From Actinernus sp. WN-2022 (taxonomy: Eukaryota > Cnidaria > Anthozoa > Actiniaria > Actinernidae), in NCBI GenBank assembly GCA_030867875.1, contig JAOWCC010000041.1, positions 124,001 through 188,000 on the forward strand: a DNA stretch of 64,000 nucleotides, given 5' to 3'. Below the pieces are notes generated by a model, which saw only the letters and a program-made list of their open reading frames with translations, had not been told where the DNA came from and searched no databases. This document shows, piece by piece, positions 33,450-43,135 of the stretch. Position numbers and translations under genes: made by a program. Positions within the stretch are counted from its first letter, which is position 1; each line of letters begins with the position of its first letter.

Positions 33450-33860
33450 CCAGGGGGAGGGGGGGTACTCCCTTATATGGCCTAAACAGGGACGTGCGCT
33501 GCACAGGATCCGGTTTTTGGCCTCTGTCCTGAACAGGGTATATAATTTCATGAGAGTCTGTTCTACCTGTCCTAACCAGGGTATTGATTATTGCACGATT
33601 ATCTTCATCTCACCGGTCTTTAACAAGTCATCAGTCAACAGAGTCTCCACAAGATCATTGTCACTCAATCATTGCAATTGCCAATAAAACATAATTGTGT
33701 AAAACAAGACAGTCTGTATTTTGTCATTTGTCCTAAACAGGGTCCTAAACTAGAGGGTGTTGTCCTACACAGGGTAGGTATTTAGAGTTTTACTGTACTA
33801 AACAGGGTCAGGGTTTCAACCCTATACCCAGACATGGGTCCAGTACCCCCTGGGGTAAAA
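33450..33860. mobile_element. MITE with CAGGGGGAGG...ACTCCCTTATATGG ends
   Basis: The left end near 33450 reads CCAGGGGGAGGGGGGGTACT then CCCTTATATGGCC. The right end near 33843-33860 reads CAGTACCCCCTGGGG, an inverted match to the outer left end. The interior repeats CCTAAACAGGG several times. It is the second of three elements here with this terminal style. Confidence 0.65.
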
Positions 33861-34229
33861 CTGTTGAACAATGGCCGTGGGAGCTTAGATTTTACAATCT
33901 TCATGATGAGTCACGAATCCAGGCCCAGAACCCGGAATTCCAGGAACGTTGTGCCTTGCTCCTGAGAATAAAATTTAATGTTACAGACGAAGGGAATGCA
34001 TCACTTCATACGCCCTGGACGAAACAGACATGTTCTCGAAATTGCCATTCGCTGTAGGTGAAATTAGGTTGGATCCTCTAGACGTTTCAATGGCCAGCTA
34101 CCGCAAGACAGCCTAGACAGTTTATTTTGTGGGAGCATGGCTATTTGGGGAAAGTAACAGTTATTCCTTCTTGTGCCGTAAAAAAGATCCATCAACATAT
34201 CCCTCCCCAGACAATGTCTATATAGGCTT
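33861..34229. other. Unassigned stretch
   Basis: Nothing recognised. Confidence 0.3.
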
Positions 34230-34235
34230 GAGATC

Positions 34236-34567
34236 GGAGTTGAAAAGTCCCCCCGGAGGGGTGGGGGCTCCCATATAAAAGTGATGGGATGCTTGTTGAA
34301 AGATTCCAAAGGAACCCTTAAAAGGTACCAAAATCTCATTTTTCTGGGCATGGCCAAAATTATTTTTTACCCCTAAGAGGTAGCAATACTAGCTATTTTA
34401 ATATCTTACTTGGTTTACTCTGAATACCATAAAGTACTGTTGGCATTTCAAATAAAACACCCAGAGGTACCAAAATATGTGTTTTTAACCCAAAAGGTAT
34501 GATGACGATCGCCATCAGCGAGATATAGGGAGTCGCCCCCCTGAGAGTCCCCCCCCCCCCCCCCAGA
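34236..34567. mobile_element. MITE with AGTCCCCCCGGAGGGG ends
   Basis: The left end reads GTCCCCCCGGAGGGGTGGGG, then CTCCCATATAAAAGTGATGG. The right end reads GCGAGATATAGGGAGTCGCC, then a C-run of about 15 at 34548-34563. Internal AGGTACCAAAAT blocks occur on both sides. Confidence 0.65.
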
Positions 34568-35049
34568 TCGTTTTTCAAACTAATTTATCTTCAGAATATT
34601 CTTTAAACAAGTTTGCTTCCATGAATTGTTTTGCGATGATCATCTGCTTGTAGGATTTCTTGGTTAACTTTTTTCCTTGCACATTTTTTTAGTGAGGAGT
34701 TGTCAACCACAGTCCAGTGGTTTCTAATGGTCCACCCCTTACGAATACTTTTCCTAAAGTGATAAAGTGTCCGAAGACTACTGCAATGCTGATCAAATAC
34801 AACGCTTGTCGAGGTTTATACGATATTTCGGCTGGCCAGTACCAGCCTTCTTCAGGTTTATTTTACAGTGGAGGTCACAAATGGATACAAGGCTTATATA
34901 AATTGCTAATTACGTAACTATGAGCGGAAATTACAAAATCGATGACATATGTTTTATACAATAGTAACACATAAAAGGAAATTACGAAATAGGTTTGAAA
35001 AGATAGTACAGATAGAGTAACAGCCGACAATAAAGGTCAAACGGTGAAA

Positions 35050-35490
35050 TTACATTTCATCACGTCTATTCATTCCGAGTGGTTCGAGGGTTTTAGCTTT
35101 ATAGATGAGATATGATTCACGTGCTTTTCTCACGGAATCACGTTTAGAATAGATGACTTCTAAAGGAATAAGGAGCATGTCAGTACTAGAATGGTTAGGG
35201 CTGAGAAAATGTTCAGAAACGGCTGTAGGTTTAGATTTGATATTGGATTTATCTACAGGTCGTCTGTGTTCGTTAAAACGGTCTTTGAGGCATCGTTTTG
35301 TTTCTCCGATGTATTGTGAATTACAGTAGTGACATTGAACCATGTAAATTACGTTTTTAGTATTACATGTAATGTGAGATTTGATATGGTGAGTTTCGCC
35401 AGTGGAGGAAAAAGTGTATTGTTTGAGGCCATGTTCGATGTAAGGGCAGGTAATGCAGTTTTTACCGCAGCGATAAGAGCCGGGTGGCAA
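35050..35490 (-). pseudogene. GIY-YIG endonuclease domain of the Penelope-like element
   Basis: About 146 residues. A Cys/His linker begins GSYRCGKNCITCPYIEH, followed by the nuclease core NVIYMVQCHYCNSQYIGETK with RCLKDRFNEHRR (catalytic Arg context). In the family this domain nicks target DNA. The frame is shifted relative to the connector, which runs through DTNTIATRLL where PPGSYRCG would be expected. The nuclease therefore cannot be translated in line with the RT unless the frame is restored. Confidence 0.85.
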
Positions 35491-35759
35491 TGGTGTTAGT
35501 ATCGTTAGGTAACTGAGCTCTTACTAAAATGTCACTTATGTTATTACAGCGGCGGTGGGCTACTAAGGGAAGATTTTTGAAAATTATTTGGGAACGTTTA
35601 GATGAATAGAGAATGTTAGAGTGTTTATGAATTATTGATGAGATGTTAGGTAGTGCTGGATTATATGTAATGATAAAAGGAATACGGTCTGCATCTGGCT
35701 TGGGTTTGTTTTGTAAAGCATCAGTGCGAGAAATGTTAGATGCACGTAGTATTTGTGTC

Positions 35760-37793
35760 TTAGAAAGTAAGATTATAGCCGCGTTTGTTAAGGTATGTTA
35801 TTAATTCATTAGTGCGTTTCTTAAAGCTATCGTCCGAAGAGCAAATGCGGCGAAGGCGAAGTGAAAGGCTATACGGGATAGAGTATTTAGTGTGACCGGG
35901 GTGACAAGACGTTTTAAGAAGGTACTGGTGTTTGTCAGTGGGTTTGGTGTACAAGTCTGTTTCTATAAATCCGTTTTTAAGTAAAACGTTAACGTCGAGA
36001 AATGGGATGTTAATGGAAGAATGGGAAGAAGTGAACTTGATGGTAGGGTGGAGGTTATTGAGATAATTAATGAATATTTTCAGTCGATCCAGTCCTTCGG
36101 TCCAGATCACGAAAATATCATCAATATATCTCAACCACGTGTGTGGCTGGTAGGGTGAATTAGATAGTGCGTCACGTTCGAATTTAGCGAGAAATAAGTT
36201 GGCGAAGGAAGGAGCCATTTTAGTACGCATGGCTGTTCCATGTATTTGTAGATAGTGTTGTTGATTAAACGAGAAATTATTCATAGTAAGAATCATGCAT
36301 ATAAGGTCGCAGATGGTTTCTGTGGGTACATGTTTATTAACGCGGTTACGAAGAAAATAGCGACAAGCATCAATGCCTTCATTATGCGGAATGTTAGTAT
36401 ATAAGGAGGAAACGTCGAGAGTTACGAGCAAAGCGTTATCAGGGAGCTTGTTAAAGAGGGAAAGTTTATTAAGAAAGTCAGTAGTGTCCTTAACATAAGA
36501 AGGAGTGGTGGTAACTAACGGTTTAAGATGATAATCAACGAATTGCGAGATGCGTTCTGTGGGGTGGTTATTAGAGGATATTATGGGTCGTCCAGGATTA
36601 TTGTTTTTGTGTATTTTAGGTAATATGTAGAAGCGTCCTGGTTTGGCGTCGTTATGTACGAGGTACTGTCTTGTTTTCATATCAATCATGTTTTCGTTGA
36701 ACATACGATTAACGTATTCTGTTACTCGTTTCTGTATGTCGTTGGTTTTGTCGGCATCAAGTTGTTTATAAAATGTAGGATTGTTAAGTTGTCGTTTACA
36801 TTCGTCGATGTACCATGTTTTGTCCATTACAACTGTTCCCGATCCTTTGTCAGCAGATTTGATTACCATGTCGTGTCGTCGTTTGAGGTTATATAAGGCT
36901 TTACGTTGGAGTTTAGAAAGATTGTCAACAATACTGGTAGGTTTCGTTGTAAGTATGTCTTGTTTAACGGCGCTTAAAAAAGCATTAAGTGCAGCATCTC
37001 TGTCTGTAGGAGGTGTCCAAGAGCTTTTAGGGTGAAAAGGATTACGTTCGTATTTACTATTAGTTTCGTCATAAAAGAATTCAGTGAGTCGCAAATATTT
37101 ATTACGTCGTGCAAATTCGTCAAAGTCAGCATTAACTTCCGACCAGTTGATTAGTCGAGGATTAGGGCAAAAGGTTAAGCCGTGTGCAAGGACTTGGATT
37201 TCGTCATCAGAAAGAGTAATATTAGATAGATTAATTACAGCTGAGGTATCAAGAAGTACGTGTTTGTTTTTATTATGCTGTTTCTTAGTGTTCTTACGTC
37301 GGGTCCGTTTACGTTTCTGTACTGTTATGTCGTTGTGATCCGTAGTCAATGGATCTTGGTGGGCTTGTTGAGTTAAGTTGACTGTCACGATGTTAGTTAT
37401 GGTAGAATGATTATTTCTACAAGAGAAAGTTGTACGTTTGTGCGATCTACGATTACGAAGTGCGAGTTCTAGAGATTGAGCCATAGAATTAAGCTTATTC
37501 GTGTAATAGTTAAAACAATAAGTAGTGCTGACTTGTCGTAAATGTTCCTTGTGTTGTGAAAGTTCCTTTTGAAGTGTTTTTAATTTCTTGAGGCATTCTT
37601 TGGTGAGTAGTTTGAGGTGCATGCGGCTTGTAGTGACTTGAATTTTCTTCCACTGTTTGTGGAACCACGGATTGCTTGTCTGTATAGTAGGTCGGCATTT
37701 GGATAACAGTCCATACGGGATAATGTTGTTGTTCTGGTAATAGTTGTAGTTGTAGAAGTGGTGTTGGTATCGAACAATTTTCCTATAGCCCAC
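35760..37793 (-). pseudogene. Penelope-like reverse transcriptase
   Basis: 677 codons open. A basic N-terminal region (KRKRTRRKNTKK) precedes the polymerase: KSADKGSGTVVMDK, RFYILPKIHKN, TLDVSSLYTNIPH near residue 456 (motif A), MAPSFANLFLA, and RYIDDIFVIW near 553 (catalytic YIDD), then FLDVNV and TDLYTKPTDKHQYL. It stops at RGYNLTF. The next frame continues with KTQILRASNISRTDAL, so a frameshift near 35762 ended the ORF early. Upstream, a different frame (37918 leftward, starting MAAISARQCYRR) may hold the true N-terminus. The first in-frame start is a GTG-like codon, so the true start is uncertain. Confidence 0.9.
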
Positions 37794-37920
37794 TTTCGAT
37801 ATAGCATAGGGAGTGGCACGGCTGTTTCAACACGCTGAATTCGCGACATTAGGTTCCAGTCAATTGCGCGGTTAAGCCAGCAACGCCTGTAACATTGCCT
37901 TGCTGAGATAGCCGCCATTA

Positions 37921-38267
37921 TGTTTGTGAGTCGTGTTCCACGAGTAGATGAAGCCTCAAAAGAACTACCTCCAAAACGTGCACATCTTTAATTTTGATTG
38001 ACTAATTTTGCACGTCTAGTAGAAATATAGTAAGAAATGACCAGTTTATCAAAAAAACTAGCACTAATTGTGAATACGAGCATGAAACCTGTGGAGCTTT
38101 TGATCCGTAATGTCCACACCCGACTTTTTCCAGATATGAAAATGGAAGTTTTTCAAAGAAACAGTGGGGATTATATGAGCAATTGATGGACAAAGGTAAG
38201 TTATTACTTTTTAGTTATGGTTCCATTTCACCACAAAGTGACCTCAAAAAGTTGTTACCATTTTTTT
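37921..38267. other. Unassigned stretch between the Penelope-like element and the inverted-repeat element
   Basis: Nothing recognised. Confidence 0.3.
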
Positions 38268-38291
38268 TCCGGACTGAGTAAAACGCAGGGT

Positions 38292-38529
38292 GCAGGGCAC
38301 GCAGGGCACGCAGGGCACGCAGGGCACGCAGGGCACGCAGGGCACGCAGGGCACGCAGGGCACGCAGGGCACGCAGGGCACGCAGGGCACGCAGGGCACG
38401 CAGGGCACGCAGGGCACGCAGGGCACGCAGGGCACGCAGGGCACGCAGGGCACGCAGGGCACGCAGGGCACGCAGGGCACGCAGGGCACGCAGGGCACGC
38501 AGGGCACGCAGGGCACGCAGGGCACGCAG
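38292..38529 (+). repeat. (GCAGGGCAC)n minisatellite, about 26 copies
   Basis: A nearly perfect 9-bp tandem repeat of about 237 bases in the left arm of the inverted-repeat element. The high uniformity suggests recent expansion. Confidence 0.97.
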
Positions 38530-38873
38530 TAAAAGGGTAGCGACAAAACGGCTGAGGGTCCATGGACCACACCCGTGGACCACCCATAAATTTCATATAT
38601 TTTTCGAGAATGAACGTTTTTACATTTATAGCGAGTTTGAATTGTGGCAAGTCTAACATTTTTACTTTGTGTTCTGGTGACACAGACTGTTATCGTAGTT
38701 TTGCCTTTACTTGCTGTTGCATTAAACAGTATCTAAAAACCTAGGAGGCCTTGACTTTCCTTACCTATTCCACTACAAGTAAAGGCAAGGAACTGTTTTC
38801 CGAGAACCGGAGCGCCATAGATATAGGAAGAAAGAAAAACTTCTGTCCCCTAAGTGCACTAATTTAAGTCGGT

Positions 38874-38952
38874 AGTTGAATGACCGAGTGGTTAGAGCGT
38901 TCGTCTTTTAATCCAGAGGTCCGGAGTTCAAATCTCGGAGCGCACAATTTTT
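38874..38952 (+). ncRNA. Degenerate tRNA-like pol III unit (tRNA pseudogene or SINE head)
   Basis: An A-box-like TGACCGAGTGG starts at 38881, a B-box-like AGTTCAAATCT at 38925, and a TTTTT terminator lies at 38948-38952. A CTTTTAA seven-base loop would read as a Lys (UUU) anticodon. The T arm pairs mostly, but the acceptor, D and anticodon stems pair poorly, so it is probably not a functional tRNA. It sits in the unpaired centre of the inverted-repeat element. Confidence 0.55.
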
Positions 38953-39161
38953 GTCGATTTTTTTCTTCTTCCTCTTTTTAAGTTTTCTTCTTAGTGTTCT
39001 ACCTTCCACACCAGTAGTATTCTTTAAACCCACCATCAGCCAGCTACAAAATTAATATTCGCTCCTTGCTGAAGTCATTGTTTACCTGATTTCTGCCTCG
39101 TTTAATAGCGTAAATTAAATTTCAAGCTAAAACAGACAGACTACATCAGTTGAAAGAGAAT

Positions 39162-39347
39162 TTTAAACTCAGTAATCACCGAAAATTTGAGTGATAATAA
39201 ATAATTTGAGGAATGAGCGATTAAAAATCTCAAAATTTATAAGGAATAACTCTGTCACCCAGCCCATTTTACAGTTTTGAAAAAGTCAATTTCACCATAA
39301 ATATTTAACATATGAATCTCAAATTTTCGGTGATTACTGAGTTTAAA
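39162..39347. repeat. Perfect 30-bp inverted repeat nested in the large element
   Basis: 39162-39191 and 39318-39347 are exact reverse complements (core ACTCAGTAATCACCGAAAAT). The right arm then runs into the block that pairs with 38680-38725, so this is a second foldback nested at the inner edge. Confidence 0.9.
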
Positions 39348-39625
39348 GGCAAAACTACGATAACAGTCTGTGTCACTAGAACACAAAGTAAAAATGTTAG
39401 ACTTGCCACAAGTCAAACTCGCTATAAATGTAAAAACATATATGAAATTTATGAGTGGTCCACGGGGTGGTCCATGGTCCTGGTCCATGGACCCCAGCCG
39501 TTTTGTCGCTACCCTTTTACTTTCACTCTAAAATTAGCATAATATTTGCCATGTGAACAATTGACCTTTGCAATCTGATATTCCAAAGGTACTAAATTAT
39601 GTAACTCTATTGTTTTGAACACCAT

Positions 39626-39715
39626 GCGTACCCTGCGTGCCCTGCGTACCCTGCGTACCCTGCGTACCCTGCGTACCCTGCGTACCCTGCGTACCCTGCG
39701 TGCCCTGCGTGCCCT
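39626..39715 (-). repeat. 9-bp minisatellite, inverted arm, about 10 copies
   Basis: Units GCGTACCCT and GCGTGCCCT alternate. The outer three copies match the left arm's unit in reverse complement, and the inner ones carry an A where the left arm has G. The copy number is far lower than in the left arm. Confidence 0.95.
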
Positions 39716-39748
39716 GCACCCTGCGTTTTACTCCGTCCGGTTTTTTTC

Positions 39749-40625
39749 AGGCTTGACTGCCACTAGTGCATGGTGTGCTTTCAGTTTCAGTTTATGCTAT
39801 TTTATACAAATTATGTCCACTGGCCTGGCACAGCACCTAATCAACATCTGCTTCGACTGTCCTAAATGCAGCCACCTGAAAAGCGAAGTCAGAACCACGA
39901 TCTGTGTATTTAAGGTAAGTTTTAGCCCCTGCCTTCTTTTATTCATAATCCTGCATTCGTAACCTTAATATTCCAACTTAGCCTTAGGCCTAATAATACA
40001 TTTGTACTTGCATATATGTACATAATTATTGTTTCTGGCAGGTTTCCAGAAAATTATTATTATCCTGTTCCCAATTCGGATGGGACAATTTGCAGGTGTT
40101 TGTCCAGTGATGATGAAGCCGGCTAGAGAAACACTTAAGCTATGTTGGTAGTATTTCAGATACATGCCGTATTGCTTACATACCCTATCTAAACATAAGT
40201 GACAGTGCTCTTGAATCGGTTAGTATGATTATGATCGGTACCAAAATTCCTATGTAAATTGTTTGCCATCCATAATTTGTATGTAAAAAAATTCTGCAGT
40301 TGTACAAAACTTGAAAGTAAATTACTTCCCCTGAATCTGCTGTCTGCCATTTTTGGAAGGCAAGTAAACTACCCTAGGGATCTATCATGTGTAGAAGTTG
40401 AGCAGAACCAGAAGCCTTTAGGCTTTATGGGGGTCATTTCTATAAACTGCATGTAATGACCTTTTCCTGTGTTTGCCAAAATATATGTACAACAACATGC
40501 ACTACTGTGTCACTAAAATATTATCAGAATTATACTTTAACTACTCTTCTTTTGGGAATCTCTTTTTCACAGGGGGAGTTCGACCAATGTTGGATGGATG
40601 GGATCTTCTGTGCTGTCTTTTACCA
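39749..40625. other. Unassigned stretch with an exon-like segment
   Basis: Around 39810-39913 the plus strand is open (LAQHLINICFDCPKCSHLKS) and ends at a good donor (TTTAAG then GTAAGT). The CPKC suggests a possible metal-binding fragment. I found no matching acceptor or partner exon, so I do not call a gene. Confidence 0.3.
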
Positions 40626-40810
40626 TCAGCTGAATAGATCTCTCTTCAGCTGATTCATTCGAAAATGCAAAGGCTTAGCAACTTGCTCTCCCATCATTCC
40701 AGTACCCATCCTGATACTCTCCACCCAATTCATCACATGTTTCTCCAAGATGTTTAGCTTTGGAGTTAAACTGGCTGTAGGGAAATGGTTTTTGTAATAA
40801 GCCATGAAGA
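40626..40810 (-). pseudogene. Fragment of a mobile-element-type protein (TPKxxxLExHVxxW...GEQ motif)
   Basis: The minus strand encodes FPTASLTPKLNILEKHVMNW, then VESIRMGTGMMGEQVAKPLH and FRMNQLKRDLFS before a stop. The pattern TPK-x3-LE-x-HV ... G-x-G-x2-GEQ ... H-x3-N-x-LKR is one I associate with large uncharacterised transposon-like proteins repeated in cnidarian genomes. The family name is not certain. Only about 60 residues remain; the upstream part is missing. Confidence 0.4.
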
Positions 40811-40831
40811 AATTACTATATGTACACATGT

Positions 40832-41001
40832 ATATTATATACCACACAAGTGAAAAGTATTTTCACGCGCCCTGATTGGCTACTCTGAATATCCTGCACT
40901 ATTCACTCCCGGCTTGGTGATAAAATGGCACTCGTGACGTATTTACTTGAGAATGGCATTTTGAACTTTCTGACTATTTCACTTATATGTGGTATATAAT
41001 A
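40832..41001. mobile_element. 170-bp MITE with TATTATATACCACA ends
   Basis: TATTATATACCACA...AAGTGAAA on the left and its complement (TTTCACTT...TGTGGTATATAATA) on the right. Interior non-coding. The same GTGGTATATA end recurs near 9985 and 45195. Confidence 0.75.
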
Positions 41002-41101
41002 AAACAATTATTCACTTCAGTGTCGGTGACTAGCAGTGGATATTTACCTCAAACAATTTAAAGGAAGTGCCTAGCCACATTTGTTTACGCAGGAATAATA
41101 T

Positions 41102-41748
41102 GTGCCGCGTCAGGCAAAAAGGGCCCGGACGACATTCAAGTTAAATAATTCCTACAACACTGTTGCTAATAACAGGTTGAAGATTGTATTGTATTCTTGA
41201 CGAGAAGCGCTACATTTCATTCCTAACAATAAATGTCAGTTTCAAGAAATTGACAACAAAAATCTGGGGTGAAATTTACGTGATTTTGATGCAAGGGCGC
41301 GATTACAAATATGACCACAAAAATTAGGAATCCTGTCAGAGGGGATGATTTTGATGTATGACATTCATTTATACCTGCTGGTATTAAAGAGTAAAAAATT
41401 GATAAGATGAACAAGATGATCACTTTTTGGCCAAAAAAAATCTTTTCTGCAGTCATTCTACTCCCCGTAGCTCATAATATGATGTTAGCAATAGTACAAG
41501 TTACACCTTGAAACAATCGTCTGATGATAATGAATCATTTGCGCCTGCTAAAATTGTGATCACACCCTCATGTAAAAATATCGTAAATTTCGTCTTCAAT
41601 TTCACTGGTCAATTTCACTACTTGTAGTAGCACAATGTGGCGCTCGTGATGCATATTGTAATCGCACCACAAGTATAAAAAACATGGTACAATTTCAAAA
41701 AACATTTACATATTATGTCGTCCGGGCCCTTTTTGCCTGACGCGGCCC
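41102..41748. mobile_element. Non-autonomous DNA element with perfect 32-bp TIRs
   Basis: GCCGCGTCAGGCAAAAAGGG (continuing CCCGGACGACAT, 41104-41135) is the exact complement of 41715-41746. ATATGT lies just outside both ends with a 0-2 base offset, so the target duplication is probably 4-6 bp (ambiguous). About 580 bp of AT-rich interior without an ORF of note. Confidence 0.9.
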
Positions 41749-42105
41749 ATATGTTTTACTTACTCAGCATTTGCATACAAGTGGAAACAAACAGCGTCTG
41801 ACAGACTGTCTATTTGCACTGCTGCTGTTAGCCTTACCTCAGTTCCCTCTTTGATCTTAATATAAAATGGCATTTCCTCGATTGGCATCAAACCAATTAA
41901 ACTCCTCGTCCTGGTCAACTTCGCACTGTTGTTTTTCACTGGCCAGTTGAATACGAAAGCTGTGTAGCCAACTATACATAAAGATATTGGGTCGACTTTT
42001 TAAACAAACTCTTAAACACCGTCTATTGTTTTGAACACACTAATACAATATACGGTGTTCGAGATTTAATTTAGACTAGTATTTTTATTTAAAAATCGGC
42101 TTAGG

Positions 42106-42286
42106 GCAGATTTTGTATGAGTGGGACAAACTACGACATGTCGGTCACCGTGCTGTACTGTAATTCTGTGATTTGATTTGATCAGAAGGACGTAAACAAT
42201 GGGACACCATTTCAACGTCACAGCATGCTGTACGGTAACCGTGCTGTAGTCAATGCTATAGTTTGTCCCACTCATACGAAATCTGC
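42106..42286. mobile_element. 181-bp foldback element
   Basis: GCAGATTTTGTATGAGTGGG at 42106 matches the complement of CCCACTCATACGAAATCTGC ending at 42286. The pairing continues inward through GACAAACTA and ACCGTGCTGTA. Non-coding. Confidence 0.85.
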
Positions 42287-42639
42287 TTTATCGTTCTTTA
42301 AGAACAGGCGTATTTGGTTTACTCATTTGGAATGTTCATATAGCTCAATATGTTGGCAAAATACAATATGTGAACAATTTGCCGTCTCGTGTATCGTATT
42401 GTTCCAAGGCAATCCGAGCGTTGCTTTCATAGCTAAACCTTCCATGGGCTTGATGTTAACTCCCATTCCCGCTTCCTTCGCAATCGTCGTGCGTTCTTTT
42501 GCCCCAAGTCTTATCATTTCTAAAGCGTGTACTTTCTGTACCTGTCCCTTTACTTTTAATTACTGGATGCAAGCTACCTGAAGGTCACGGGTACTGTTCC
42601 GTAAACAGGGAACAATTTGTACGTGAAGAGGCTAATGAT

Positions 42640-43135
42640 ATATACAAGCCATCCAGCGGAGGAGTGCAAGATTTGTTACGAACGACTATCATCGTACCAG
42701 CAGTGTTTCCAACATGATGGACACTCTTAAGTGGGACAACCTCGAAGCACGTAGATCGCTCACTGACCTTACGATGTTCTACAAAATTCACTCGGGCATG
42801 GTGAACCTTAAATTCCCACCCGAGATGGTGATATCAGATCCTAGAACCAGACCTTGTAATCCTGAGAATTTTCGCCATCTACAGTCATCTGTAAATGCAT
42901 TTAGACAGACGTTCGTTCTACGCCGTGGGCGTTTCAAGCACAAGCTCGTGCCTCCCTCTGAGTCACCTAAATTTATTATTTGTAATATTTGATTATTTAT
43001 TTCTAATGTAATTTTCTGTCACTTGACAATTAACTTAATGAATTCACTAGTAGTTTTTAGAACTGTCCACCGGCACAGAACACTGTACCAGCCTGCCGAG
43101 ATTAGCTTTAAGCTATATATGGCAGTACATATATT
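42640..43135 (+). pseudogene. CR1/RTE-type LINE reverse transcriptase C-terminal fragment with 3' UTR
   Basis: From about 42640 the frame reads IQRRSARFVTNDYHRTSSVS, then DTLKWDNLEARRSLTDLTMF and YKIHSGMV, ending KFIICNI at 42992. These are the final blocks of a jockey/CR1-superfamily RT (typically VQRRAARFV...). No catalytic motif remains. The 3' flank holds GCCTGCCGAGATTAGCT...TATATGGCAG, the UTR style of the same elements. Confidence 0.8.

Larger units (their letters stand above)
34750..37920 (-). mobile_element. Penelope-like element, decayed
   Basis: On the minus strand the order is an RT frame (37793-35760), a connector (about 35760-35500) and a GIY-YIG nuclease frame (35490-35050), the standard order of endonuclease-bearing Penelope-like elements. 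Past the nuclease, near 34854-34795, lies CCTGAAGAAGGCTGGTACTG, then GCCAGCCGAAATATCG. I know this hairpin-forming block as common downstream of Penelope-type nuclease genes. Two frameshifts separate the domains. The 5' and 3' limits are approximate, and I found no terminal repeat pair. Confidence 0.88.
38268..39748. mobile_element. Large inverted-repeat element with minisatellite in both arms
   Basis: The outer ends TTTTTTTTCCGGACTGAGTA (left) and its counterpart near 39720-39748 are inverted, followed in each arm by AAACGCAGGGTGCAGGGCAC. Inside each arm the 9-bp repeat runs, then GGTAGCGACAAAACGGCT, GGTCCATGGACCA, ATAGCGAGTTTGA and ACTTTGTGTTCT blocks pair between about 38530-38725 and 39350-39520. 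The right arm has about 100 extra bases before its repeat. The centre (about 38730-39150) is unpaired and holds a tRNA-like unit. No protein is encoded; Gly-His-Ala or Cys-Val-Pro type frames derive from the repeat. Confidence 0.85.

Noticed and set aside
34700..38000. Hammerhead ribozyme, known from some Penelope-like elements
   Set aside because: I looked for a CTGATGA...GAAA core near both ends on both strands and found none.
38215..38683. Long open frames (GHA, ALR, CVP and TQG repeat peptides) on both strands
   Set aside because: A 9-bp repeat without stop codons is open in several frames at once; no start context, splice site or domain supports a protein.
38874..38945. Functional tRNA-Lys (UUU)
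   Set aside because: The acceptor, D and anticodon stems do not pair well; kept only as a degenerate tRNA-like unit.
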